This document shows positions 23,590-35,160 of a stretch of 64,000 nt of DNA, piece after piece. Position numbers and translations under genes: made by a program. A model generated the notes under the pieces. The model saw only the letters and a program-made list of their open reading frames with translations, ran no database searches and was not told the DNA's origin. This DNA is from Ulota crispa. Lineage: Eukaryota; Streptophyta; Bryopsida; Orthotrichales; Orthotrichaceae. Every line of letters starts with the position of its first letter. Within the stretch, counting starts at the first letter, position 1. The stretch covers positions 21,796,539-21,860,538 of the forward strand of contig OY987248.1 of the NCBI GenBank assembly GCA_963920765.1, read 5' to 3'.

Positions 23590-24698
23590 CCCCTAAAAAC
23601 CAAGCCTTTTTTTCTATGAAAGTCACTAAAGACTGCCACTTTGAGGGGAATGAGTAGAAAAGTAGGAAATAAAGTTAGTTTTGCAAATCCTCTAGTAGGA
23701 TCTTGCCTTAGACTAGAAGAGGTACTTGTGGGAAAAAAATCAGGTCATGCCAGACAAAGAGGAGGGAGATATTTACATCTGAAGTGAAAAGAAAAGTTAT
23801 TTTCCATGCTGTCCAAAAAATCCAAAAGCCTTTGACCACTCTTACATGAAAAAAATTGCTCTACACAAAGTTGAGGCTTATTTTTTCCATGTAGAAGACC
23901 AAGTTAGGTATGTGTGGAAGAATTTTCAAATCAATTGGAACTACAGTAGTGCCTCTTTAAGATGAACCTTTATAAAAAAAAACGCTTAGCTAAGATGGAG
24001 ATGAATGTCCTTGGCGGTTGGGGAGCTACAAAAGATGTGTTTGGTTACAATGAATGCTTTCCTTACACAAAATGAATATGCTGTCCAGATACCTTCATCT
24101 TATCGAGGCACCACGGTACACAACACATGGGAAAAAAGTAGTAAGTAAAAAGAAGTAGAGAATGAGTCAAAACACTATATTGATAAGAATCTAATTATTA
24201 AAATGAAATATGCAAATTCCAATGGTTATAATGTTGTAATAAATAATCTACTTCCTTATGTTTAGTTTTTTTTCCAAAGTATTGAAAATTGTGGAAAATA
24301 AAGGATTTCAAAGTTTATTTTAGTGTAGAGGATCCATAACTGCCCACAAACTAAGACATCTCATAACTTTCATCTCACTGATTGAAATTGAATGATTCAA
24401 AATTTCCCACATACAAAAAAATCTAAAGAACCAATTTCAGATTTTTATTTTTAAAAAATACAAATAATAAAGAAGTTTTTGGGTTGTCCAAATTGCCCTT
24501 CCTCCTCCAAGTTGCAGAAACTCTTGCATAATTTCTTTGATTGTCAAATGTCAAAATGAAGAAAAAATTAGATGCTTGTGTAGGTCTTGGAATTTCCCAC
24601 CTTCAATAAAAGTTTTTAAAAATCACAAAAACTAGATTAGCTACAGGTACATGCCCAAAATCCATTTGCCCCCTTGGGGACAATTGGGCCTTTAGGGG
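23590..24698 (-). mobile_element. TTAA element, class L (copy 2), reverse orientation
   Basis: About 1.1 kb. It is the reverse complement of the L element at 22008-22949 with indels, so the two flank S and M as a large inverted repeat. The ends are cccctaaaaaccaagcc and ttgggcctttagggg. The right junction is TTAG (24699-24702), a one-base change from TTAA, and it is shared with the next S element. Confidence 0.8.
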
Positions 24699-24702
24699 TT
24701 AG

Positions 24703-24912
24703 ACAACCATGGGGCATAGTACATACGCTACCGTATAATTGGCATTTGCTACCAATAAGAAGTTCAAATTTAGAATCTCAAGTAGCTCACTAGAACCACT
24801 TTGATCTATTCTCCAACTTCTTTGTTGGTCTCAAGTGTAGTAAAGGTGTAAATCTTCCAAATACAAGAAAAACTCCTCATATTAAATTGGTTGGAGGGGC
24901 ACGTTCAAATGT
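24703..24912 (+). mobile_element. TTAA element, class S (copy 3), 3' end eroded
   Basis: Matches the S class from gacaaccatggggcatag through ttctccaacttctttgttgg to gggcacgttcaaatg, then loses similarity before the expected right terminus. It is the last element of the five-member train. Confidence 0.8.
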
Positions 24913-24943
24913 AATCCTTGAACTTTGGAGCGTGCTGTTGCAT

Positions 24944-25268
24944 GGGAAAATTTCATGGATACACCTAAAATTTGCAATACTTACATAGATACCCTTGCTT
25001 TTTCAGAAAATACACAAATACCCTTGGACCAATATTTTTTAGGCATTTGTTTTGTTGTGCATGCCACTTCCTTTCTTTCTTTATGCATACATTGCTTCTT
25101 CTTTGTTTCAATACATTTCCTTCTTCAAAATTAGTCATGAAGGAAGTACAAACTCACAACAAATAAATTCCTAAGATTTATAGTCCAAGGATATTTGTAT
25201 ATTTTTTTGAAAAATAGGAGTATCTATGTAAATATTGCAAACTTCAGGGGTATCCATGAAATTTTCCC
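24944..25268. mobile_element. Second copy of the GGGAAAATTTC MITE
   Basis: TIR GGGAAAATTTCATGGATACA at the left and the complement of GGGAAAATTTCATGGATACC at the right. It is the same family as 13859-14179, including the internal aatacccttggaccaat block. No 9-bp duplication is visible at this copy. Confidence 0.8.
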
Positions 25269-25586
25269 ATATTTTTAGTAATTTTTTTTTTTTTTCCTTT
25301 TGGTTGAATCTATTCAACATCTTCCAAAAAACAAACAATTCCTTAAAAATTATGTGCTTTTTTTAATGAATTGAAACAAAGTGAACAACTAAGGTTTTAT
25401 TGGCAAGCTCCCTATTTTGAAATTATGTTCATTGTTACTTCTTTGTTGAACATAAATTAGATTAAAGGGGTCTTTTCTTCAAGATTTGATTATAAACCAT
25501 AGTAGTCTATGGAGTTTTTTAATCTAAGTTTTAAAGAAGTTCTACATTCTCATTTGATAGATACATTACAAAGTTATGCATGCTTC
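25269..25586. other. AT-rich intergenic DNA
   Basis: No gene or defined element recognised. Confidence 0.5.
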
Positions 25587-25730
25587 CACTAGAAGAAAAA
25601 TGTGTTCTAAATGATTGGTTCACAACAATTGCAAATGTCTTAAACAATTATAATTGAGTCATCACATACTTGTTTAAGTCATTTGTAGTCATTGAAAACT
25701 AATCTTGTAGGACACATTTTTCTTCTAGTG
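25587..25730. mobile_element. CACTA-like MITE, 144 bp
   Basis: Ends CACTAGAAGAAAAATGTGTT and the complement of CACTAGAAGAAAAATGTGTC, flanked by TTC on both sides (25584-25586 and 25731-25733). A 3-bp duplication with a CACTA terminus is the CACTA/CMC signature. Confidence 0.82.
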
Positions 25731-26906
25731 TTCTTGGAAATGGGCCTTGTAGTCTTGTTTTGAAGTGTAGATGATTTTTTTAGACATTGGGAACTCTTAT
25801 AAACTGATTTTATTTGCACCCTTCAAGTTCATTACATGATTGTAAAAACTGTAAAATATCCTCTAGGACATTTCTTTTTCAATTAACAAAACCCATTTTT
25901 TACCAAGTCATGTACCTCAAACAATATTTGCTTCCATCTTCAAACAAAGAATTTTTTATAGTTGGAATTCATATGGATAACACAAGAAATATTTGCTCCT
26001 CAAATTCTAACAACCCTCGTAACAACCTCCACAATATGAAAAGGATCTAAAGTCCAATTTTGAGAACATTGAAATAACATATACCAATAATTATTGCAAT
26101 TTCCAAAGCTACTTTGGGTCACTCTTTTTCTTTTTCTAGATATTTGTGCATAATTGAGTATTTCTTGCTTTGTTGTCCCATATGCGATATAGTTTTTCCT
26201 TCTTCTTCCAAGCAAACTCAATATTGGTTTTTTTTTAACCCTTTAAAAAAAAATCTCTACTATTGAGAACTGTAGTTTAAAATCTTCCACTACACAGTTT
26301 TCAATGCTATTTGAGGCAATGAAAAACATAATTCATGTCCCATTTTAGAGAGCAAATGAGAAGAAGTACGAAAAGAATTCATCTGCAGAAGTAATTTATT
26401 TTAACATAGAAAAAATAGTACATTGTATGATTTTATTAGTATTATACATAAGACATTGTTGTGGATAAAAAGACATTTGAGTCGATTCCCAAAATAATCG
26501 TTACTTCTTTTTGTGAATCACCTTATATTTAAATTAACAAAAAATAAAAAATGAATATACCTTGAAGGGGTTTTGGGCTTTTGTCTTGGGTATTGTACAA
26601 TATATGTAACCAAAATTAATATAGTTTATCAACCTATTTGAATGGTTTTCCCAAATCTTAGAGATAGTGAGCATGAGCCCCCATCAAGGATAGGGGTTCA
26701 AGCCTATAAAGCCTAAACATGTGGGCTGAAGGTTAGACCCCAATTAGAGAGGATTCTGGACTCTCAGCCGGCATGGCAAACGTCAGAGGGATTTAGGATA
26801 CCCTCTAGTTGCTCCCATGATAACTGGCTCCAACTAAAGATGTTGGACTTCATTTAGCACAAAAGATTGTGGCCCTCTATGTCATGAAAGCAACTCCCCC
26901 AGGGCT
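25731..26906. other. AT-rich intergenic DNA with a possible SINE-like segment
   Basis: Mostly AT-rich without genes. At about 26655-26710 the block cttagagatagtgagcatga is followed by GGTTCAAGCC (26695-26704), which resembles an RNA polymerase III B box. A related block occurs at about 58681-58733. The evidence for a SINE is weak, because no poly(A) tail or target duplication was identified. Confidence 0.35.
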
Positions 26907-26910
26907 TTAA

Positions 26911-28027
26911 CCATTTAGAGACCACATACAATTTCATAAAATCCACTAAAAACAAGGGCAGTGAACTTAGATGTGCAGTTGAATCAAATATGGATTCAAT
27001 TTGAATAATCCAACCGTATAAATGTAAATAATTTGTTTTTGTGATGTACTAAAATTTCAACTAGATCCATTGTTGGAAGTGAAATATCATATTAATGGAG
27101 TGAGCCGTATGTAAAAAATCTCTAGTTTTCCATACTTGCATGGTTTTGAATGTTAATGTTTTTGCTTGAGAAGAGCCTTATATTCCTAAAAATTGAGGTT
27201 TCCCACCTTTTCAATAAGACTAGTTTCACACAAAACAGATAAAAATAGCAATCACAAGGTGTTGCTAAGTGGACAAAAGAGGTAAAAAATCCCACTCTAT
27301 TTGCTACTCTCAAATGGTTCTACAAGAAATTTGAGAAATGCCATGGAAAATCCGATTGATGAAAACAACCAAGAATTGGCCTTGAATGTAGGATGACAAA
27401 TTTCAAAAATGAAATGACAGCATCATTTTAGTAGATCTTCAAACACTACAATTATACAACTACCATATAGAGAAACACTACATGTATCTTTCTTAAGCAA
27501 TTTAAATATTTTTAGAACCGTGAAATTGAAGTTTGACATTCTTTTTGAATATTTGATGTATATTTTGCTGCCTTAACCCTTAAACATTTGAGCATGCCCC
27601 TACGACCAATACAATTTGAGGTTTTTTTCTTGTATTTGGAATGGTTTCACACCGTTACTACATTTGAGATTAATGAAGAAGTTGGAATATCATTTAACGT
27701 GGTTCTAGTGAGCTATTTGAGATCCCAAATTAAAATTTCTTGTTGGTAGCAAATGATAATTATACGACAACATATATACTATGCCCTATGATCATGTAAG
27801 GGATTTTAAACCAAAAATGGATACGTGTTTGAAGCCATGTTATATGACACCATTATTTGTCAGCTCACATATCCAATTTCACTATTATTTTTTCAGATGG
27901 ATGCAAAATTCTTGTAATTGCATGCGTTCTTTAAAACCAAATTTCAAATTGTTTGAGTGATTTTACTCTATAGACCAAAATGTACTCTCTGCAATCAAAT
28001 GTATTTGCTTGTTTGGTCCTTGAAGGG
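26911..28027 (-). mobile_element. TTAA element, class K (copy 1), interrupted by an S element
   Basis: Flanked by TTAA at 26907-26910 and 28028-28031. Ends CCATTTAGAGACCACATAC and the complement of CCCTTCAAGGACCAAAC. It matches the K copy at 54690-55598 in reverse orientation along its whole length, for example caatcacaaggtgt at about 27250. At 27573 the match breaks for an S element and resumes at about 27810 (aaaatggatacgtgttt). Removing the insertion leaves about 880 bp. Its right end lies about 770 bp upstream of the HLB1 start codon. Confidence 0.85.
27577..27805 (-). mobile_element. TTAA element, class S (copy 4), nested in K
   Basis: 229 bp, reverse orientation relative to the other S copies, flanked by TTAA at 27573-27576 and 27806-27809. 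The other K copy carries no S element at the matching place, so this is a younger insertion that shows the TTAA target duplication directly. Confidence 0.88.
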
Positions 28028-28031
28028 TTAA

Positions 28032-28804
28032 ATACACCGAAAATCCAAGACAGACTTCGAGCTTTTTGCCGCATTGGCGTGCCTGTCGCTGCCGCTGCCA
28101 TTGCCGCTGCCGTTGCCGCTGCCGCTGGGTAGGGTCGGGGATGGTTCCCTTCCCTGGCAGGCCTTTCCGCCCGCTCACCCTTGGCTTTCACGGGATGCCT
28201 TCGGCTGCATGCCTCTCTCGCAGGTCGCGGGCTCGTACTTGCTTCTCCTCGTCGCCCTGCTCTTTCCCCGCTTTGCTTTAAGTTACCTTGCCTGCCAGGC
28301 CTTGCAGTCAGGTGCGTGCTCCGATCTCCATCGCCGCTGCCTGTCAAAGGTAGTGTTTATTTCCGCTTTCCTCTCTCCCTTCCCCTACGTTGCTGTCCGT
28401 TGTTTTTTCTCCTCCTCCCCTCTCTCTCTGTTTCCCTTGCAGTAGTTTCTGTCTCGACCATCTTCCATCTATCTCGATCCGATCGCTTCCCTTCGTTCAT
28501 TCTCCTTCGCGATCTTTCTCGCTTTGTCTCTTCCGCCTCTCTCCGCTTCTCCCCTCCGCCACTAGTTGACTCTTCTTCTCTATTTGTGCCTGTCACGATC
28601 GCTCTCCCTGCTCCTGCCTCCCGTCGTCACCTATTTACCCAGACTGGATACTCTCGATGGTCTGCGTCTGCCATGGCTGCATTCATATTGTAGCTCAGGA
28701 TTCCTCCTCTTCCAATTAGGTTACGCATTTCACCCTTTGCAACCCTAACTATCTTGGCTTAGCTCTCACGAGGCCAGGGTTACTACTATCCGGATTTTGT
28801 AGCT
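28032..28804 (+). promoter_or_regulatory. Promoter and pyrimidine-rich 5' leader of HLB1
   Basis: Composition shifts from AT-rich to GC-rich at about 28060, with a TGCCGC-type hexanucleotide run at 28084-28127 and a long C/T-rich leader to about 28650. AACCCTAA (28741-28748) is a telobox-like core near the start codon at 28805. A leader intron is possible but cannot be proved. Confidence 0.45.
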
Positions 28805-31800
28805 ATGGCAGCCGACGGGGAGAACATGACCAACCCAGATGCATCAGATTTTGTGCAGGAAGTCACGCCCTTCCCTCTGGCGCAAGATCTATTGCTCCTC
28901 TCAAAGCAGTCGCTGCCTGAAAATGTTCTGCTGCAGTCAGCATTGAGCGTTACCAGCAAGTCAAACCAAGACGAAGATAGTATTCACGAATTGGTCTCTC
29001 TGGCTCCCGAACATCCGTTTCAACCCTTTATACAAGGTTCGGTAGTGAATGGGGTGGAGTTTTTGGAAGGATTTCAACGTCCTGCCACGGATAGTGTTGA
29101 TGACGAAAGTGAATCTGGTCCTTCTCTAGAGCGCGCACTTTCAGAGAATTCAAAATCTGAGAGTGCTGGCTTAGAGGACGTTTCAGAGAAGCGAGTGGGC
29201 GAGAAAATTGCACTGTTTGAAGGACTGTCTGTACTGCAAGGAGATGACAATGAAGAAGAGGACGCCCTGGGTGAAATAGATGTTTTAGACAGCCAAGATG
29301 ACCGTCAGAATGAGTCTAAGACAATTCTTGGAGTTGAACTTCCCGACGTTCTTCTAAGTGATGCGGTGCCCGGAAATTCTGAGGTTGGCGTGCTGATTGA
29401 TGAAGAGGAACATTTAACAGGACGCACCGCCGTTGCTTCAGCGGAGGATGTTCTATTCGAGGGGCTTAGTCTCGTAGATCCCTCCAGCGAAGCTCCTGCA
29501 AGCGGGACTGTCGGTCCTGAATTGGATGATGTATCTCTGATCGGGAGACTTGAGGAAGCAGCTGACAAGTCTACGGGAGCAGAGGAGGTTGAAAGCGTGG
29601 CGATACGTGAAAGCTCGAATAAAGCGTCCGAAGAAAGCCAAGCATCACAAACGTATCATACAGATATTACAAGTAACAACGGAACACATAAAATCGAAAC
29701 ATTAGGAGAAATATTTTCGAAAGATCATAAAGAAAAAGTGTCACAAGAAGTTGGAAAGGTGACAGGTGAAGAGATCGGCAGTAGCCAGATCATTTCAAGT
29801 GACCATGTCCAAATCGCATCCGACTCCATGGGTAGCACGTCTAAGGCGTACCAAGGCGTTGGGGATTTCGTACCGCCGAGAACTTTGAAAGCAGCATCTG
29901 TGGCCAATTCTGACGGGTATGTGGTCACCTTGATTATGGACTTTTTCCTTCTTTCAATTAATCAATCATGCTGATAACTACTTACTAGGCGTAGGTGATG
30001 TGAATTTTGTTGGCAAAACTCTCGTGTGTGTGTACTGAAATGTTCTATTTTCTCTCACATCGACTCCCTGTAGATCACATATGATGCTTCAAGTTCCTGT
30101 GGAATTCTAAAATACTGGACGACAATGCCATGAATAATGAACTTTTTGGGTACCAAATCTAGTCCTCTATGGTTAAACTTATGTTGACTTGCTGGCTCAT
30201 TTTTTATCGTGACTATGTTTCAGTTGTATGGAATGGATGTGCTTTTCTATTTTGTAAATTTCTGTCACTTTATCTGGTCCTTTTGGAAGTCATTATATTA
30301 AGTAAGGATTGGTTGCACCTTACATACTCCTTTTTCGTTGTTTCAAGTGTGAGGTTGCTCTGATAATCTGACATTAAAAGTTTAATGTCAAGTTATATAC
30401 GAGCAGGTGAAACCCTTGAACCTAGGCTTTCGTCTGTAATCTTTGTTTCACTGTTCTTGGAGCAGCTGACCTAATCCTCGTCATTTGCAGAAATGACGTT
30501 GTGGTTCCAAGGTCATCCACCAGCGGCACAAATATAGTTGGAGACATTCTATACAACATAGCTGTTGGGGATGAGGAAGGACGCTCCCGACAACGCATTC
30601 TGGCTTTTGCGGCTAAGCGGTATGCAGACAGTTAGGATGCAAACTTAGATAACGAAGTCAAACGTGCATGACAATGCTATTATTAATGCCCTGCATCAGA
30701 AAATTATTTATGATGTGAAAGGAGGTAATCATGCGTTTTATTATTGCTTCACAAGGGAGACAGTAGTATGCCTTGTGCCGTTGAGCGCAAATATGGCAGT
30801 TCTACTTGTTCATTGCTTAGGTTAAATCACATGAAACCACCTTATCTCATCCCCTTCCGCGAAAGCCTTCAACAGCACCGTGGCCGCTCCCTTGGAGGCC
30901 ATTGTCCGGGAGATCTCCGTGTAATATGAAAAACAAATAACCTTCCCAGTAGCGTAGATGTAAGGTTCAGTGTGCACTCTATGAGGCTGCTACCTGCTAA
31001 ATCTGAAGATGTACCTGAGCTGTCTTCATCATCCTACACAGGTATGCAGCCAACGTGGAGAGGAATCCTGAGGATCATGATGCGCTTTACAACTGGGCAT
31101 TGGTGCTTCAGGTGCGCCTCTGGCCACATTTACTTCCTTGGTGCCTTGGAATATATTATGTATCAGTCGTTATGTTTGTTGTGTATAATATTTTGGAAAA
31201 CAAGCCCTTTAGTTCTACGCTTTGCTTCCTCAACGTCATTCTATTCTTGCTTTGACCTCCCTATTTGAGCTTTGTACACTCACAAATATATACTTAACTT
31301 TGCAGGAGAGTGCAGATAACGCAGGACCAGAGGTAGGTTCTCCAGGGAAGGATGTATTGCTGGAGGAAGCTTGCAAGAAATATGACGCTGCTACTCAGTT
31401 GTGTCCCACCTTACATGAGGTGCTTTTTTTGTTACCTGGTGTAATATTGAAAATTGGAGTTTCTTTCCCGTTTTCTGCGCTGATATTGTCTGATATCATG
31501 ATTTGCTGCTCCGACCGTGATGAAGCAGGTCTTCTGCTCTGGATCTAGTAGTAACAAGTGGACTTGAATGAGGTCCTCTGTGTTGGGTTATGTTCCGACA
31601 CTTAATGCTTCTTTTCTTCCAGGCTTATTACAATTGGGCCATAGCAATATCCGATCGGGCTAAGATTAGGGGTCGCACAAAGGAAGCCGAAGATCTCTGG
31701 AAACAGGTTGGCGGTCAAGTCCTAGCCCATGAATCTATTTGCTTATCATTGAAGACGTTCTCTTATTGTGTTGAAACATGGATTATCGACCGCTTGTGGG

Positions 31801-34800
31801 TATGTTGTATTTCTGTATTGGATGGTTTCTCTGAGGAGCATCTGACCACTTTTTTTTTTGAGTTCCAAGTTTCATTTTTGCTTCAGAGTTTATCTTTAGA
31901 ATTTGTTGTGCAGATGCTATTGGCAAGCACTCGGTAATTAAAATCATCATGAGCTCAGCCAAGCTTATTTTATAAGTACTGGCCAGCATCCTTGTCATGC
32001 TCTGTGCTTTTTCGTCAGAGAGTGCCTTTTTTTTCAAGATAACGCATAACAACTGAATTGTTATATAGGCTTGTGACAGATATGATCGAGCTGTGCAATT
32101 GAATTGGAACAGTCCGCAGGTATTTCCGATTGATCCGCTATATCTGGCTGCTGTAGCTTTACCTTCGACTTTATAGATGATATATATTCTTTCCACTTGT
32201 TTTTTTGTTCCAGTGGAGGTTGATTGATAATCGTTAGTGCATCCATTCTCATGCTTGATAGATGAATGTATTTTTTTTTTAATTGTGCTTCATGTCTTAC
32301 ACGCAACTGGGTTTTTCTGTCTCTAATGTGTGAAAGATATATCTTTCATTTGCAAAGCACCAGGCCATGATTGCCATCGTGACTTGCAAATTCATTAGCG
32401 CAATCTGTTTACCTCTACTTCCACTTACATACGGGTTTTGTTTGACAGGCCTTGAATAACTGGGGCCTTGCATTACAGGTTACACCTCCACCTGGGATTT
32501 CTTAGTGTTCTACAGTCCATTGATGCTGCAAAGTTACTGAATGGTTCAAGATGCTGACCGTTGGAGATGTTGCTCAATGTGATTCTAATTCTGAATCATG
32601 TTCCTCCTGTTGGTTTTTAAGCTTGGAATTTTGAAATGCAGGAACTCGGAGCTATTGTTGCGTTGAAGGAAAAGCGTGCTATAGTCAAGAAAGCAATAAG
32701 AAAGGTAAGATCTATTAGTGCCTTTCAAAGCTTGAACTGCTGTTTTACATGAAGGCAGAGAGATGTCGGTTTTCTGGCACTGTGATTGACATAAAAACGA
32801 AAAATTGCCAACTACTGTCCAGTTTCGCGCTGCTATTCGACTCCGCTTCGACTTCCATCGTGCGGTTTACAACTTGGGAACGGTGTTGGTAAGTATGAAA
32901 CATCTCTGGTCGTTGTTTAATACTTTTTTGATGTTGCAAAAGCTTTTATGTAGTATGTTTTCTTTGTCTGCGATATCCTGAATCACTCATCTAGTGCTGC
33001 TGTCAATTTGGGCACTACTCAATATGAAATCACTGTCTTCTTTAAAGACGTTTTGCCGATGCGTTATTGGTTGCAATTTTGAGTTAGTTTTATCTGATAG
33101 CCTATATAGGCACATTAATACAATTTAGCAGCGCTTTACTACGCTCACATAAGTACCAGTGAAGGACGCGTGAGTTCTTGCGGGGACTGAATTTTTAAAG
33201 GAAATTATTCTCTGTGGTCTGCATAAATATGGTATGTAGCAAGGGCTAGTTTGTTCTTTAGGGGTCCATCGGGAATCACAAACCCTATGGAGCAAAGCAA
33301 ATAAGGGTTTTGATAGGTCTGGAATGGCCGTTTGGTAGTGTAGGCCTTTTTGCTCGGGATTGAATGTTTTTTTAATGAAAACGGAGTCCCCTAAGACTTT
33401 AGTCTCATTGGTGTTTGCTTATCATTTATGCAATGGTAAACCACAGTACAATCCTCCACTGAAGCATATCACTTATGCGGTATATTCTCCCTTGACAGTA
33501 TGGTTTGGGAGAGGACATCGCAAGGACTGGGCGAAAGTTGACATCGAAAGAACTTACACCAGCCGATTTGAACAGCTTGTCTGCCATCTATATCACTGCT
33601 GCGCATGCTCTGAAGCCTGACTATCCAGTAGGACCCTTTTCCTTTCACTCTCCACCTTCGGATTTTTCTTTCATTGACAACTCTGTTCTGTCCTGCAAAC
33701 ATTTGCCTTGATTATTCTTGTGGATAATTCTATAACCAAGCTAAAAGAAGCTTTTTGTTTAGCGTGGTCTGTTAGTAGGTATAGTGCATGCATGATTTTA
33801 TAAGTGAGTCTGTACAAGGTAAAAGAGATTAAGGAAGGCAAGGAATTGTATAAATGCAGGGATAAGTCTTGTTTCCCAAGTATTTGTTATGTGTTGAGAC
33901 TGAGTTCGAAACAGTATGAATCTTTGGCGTGACCACTTAACGTCCACACGTACTAGTCCCTCTCAAATATATTGCTAGATTAATTTTCCTGAATACTTCG
34001 TACTCACAGTTGATATACTGAGTGGGAAGTGTAGGTGTATCGCGGTGCTTTGCGGCTTGTGCGGAATTTTGTAAGAAATCTCAACTTTGCTTGTGTTATT
34101 GAAGTTTGAAGTGTTTCATGCAATTCGTGTTATTCCGGTCTATATGGGTGTCGCTTTGTTTGTCTCCTGCAGTTGCCGCTGCCTTACCTTCGAGCTGGAT
34201 GGTTGAGGATCCCACCAACTGGAGACTCTCTGGCTCCACACAGTGATTGGTTGCGGTTGTGGTTTGTTCTTGATCACGAAGCCCTTTATGAGGTAATTCA
34301 TAACTATACGATTACGGTCTCTGCTGGAATCTTGTTTGTGGTCTTACTGGATCAATGCTCAGATCACCTTTTTTTATTGAAGTCCATTCGTGCACCCAGC
34401 CCCACCTCTTCCCATCATTTTCCTACAAAAAATGCTCTTGAATAGGTGTTTGTTGTCCAGCTACGAGTTTTCCTTTGAATATGTATGCTTGCTGGGACAC
34501 CCGTGTGCAGATAGAAAAAGTTGACCGGAAGTTTCTTGCACATAGCTACTCAAGACGCTCTAGCACACTTACCTCGGAAAGCAATACTAGCAGCAGTTTT
34601 GCCTCAAGGCCATCAGTTTTAAGAATTGAGATGGAAGACATTTTGTGTCTGGCTCCAACGGCAGATCTTAGCCTCCCACCTGGGGGAGGTTTTTGCATTG
34701 ACACTGACGGTGGTCCACAATATCTGGTTTGTTTATTCTTATGAAGTCCACTTCCTTTTTCTTATTCTATCGAATCCTTATTCTAATTTGTTACCAATGC

Positions 34801-35160
34801 CTGACTATAATATCTGAAGAAGTAGTATGTGCTAGAAACGAGTCTGCATGGTTCTAACATTTTGACTCTTCACATTTGGGTCTAATTTTTGTGATCATGA
34901 ACCTTCCTAAACTTTTGAGATATATCCGTGCTTAGAAGACTATCTCTGCAAGTAGTATTTCACATTTAATTTTTTGCAGAATATCCATTGCTTGGTTTTT
35001 TCTTCAGATAGTAAGCAACAGATGTTGACAAGAGGATGACGGTGTGCAGATAGCAGATACGTGGGATAGCATGGATGCATGGGTGGATGCCATTCGGTTA
35101 GTGTACACAACATATGCACAGGGCAAAAGGGATGCCCTCGCCAACGTGCTAGTTGTCTGA
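28805..35160 (+). CDS. HLB1: HLB1-like TPR protein of the trans-Golgi/early endosome (13 exons)
   Basis: Exons: 28805-29916, 30491-30619, 31042-31111, 31306-31419, 31623-31706, 32069-32119, 32449-32478, 32642-32704, 32823-32888, 33499-33627, 34173-34292, 34511-34726, 35050-35160. Total 2295 nt, giving 764 residues. Residues 1-375 are acidic, Ser/Glu-rich and probably disordered. Then TPR units follow: [63 protein letters not shown] and [20 protein letters not shown]. The C-terminal part (about 590-764) looks like a PH-type fold ([32 protein letters not shown]). Arabidopsis HLB1 (At5g41950) has this layout and acts at the trans-Golgi network and early endosome with actin. One exon is only 30 nt. 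Confidence 0.85.
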
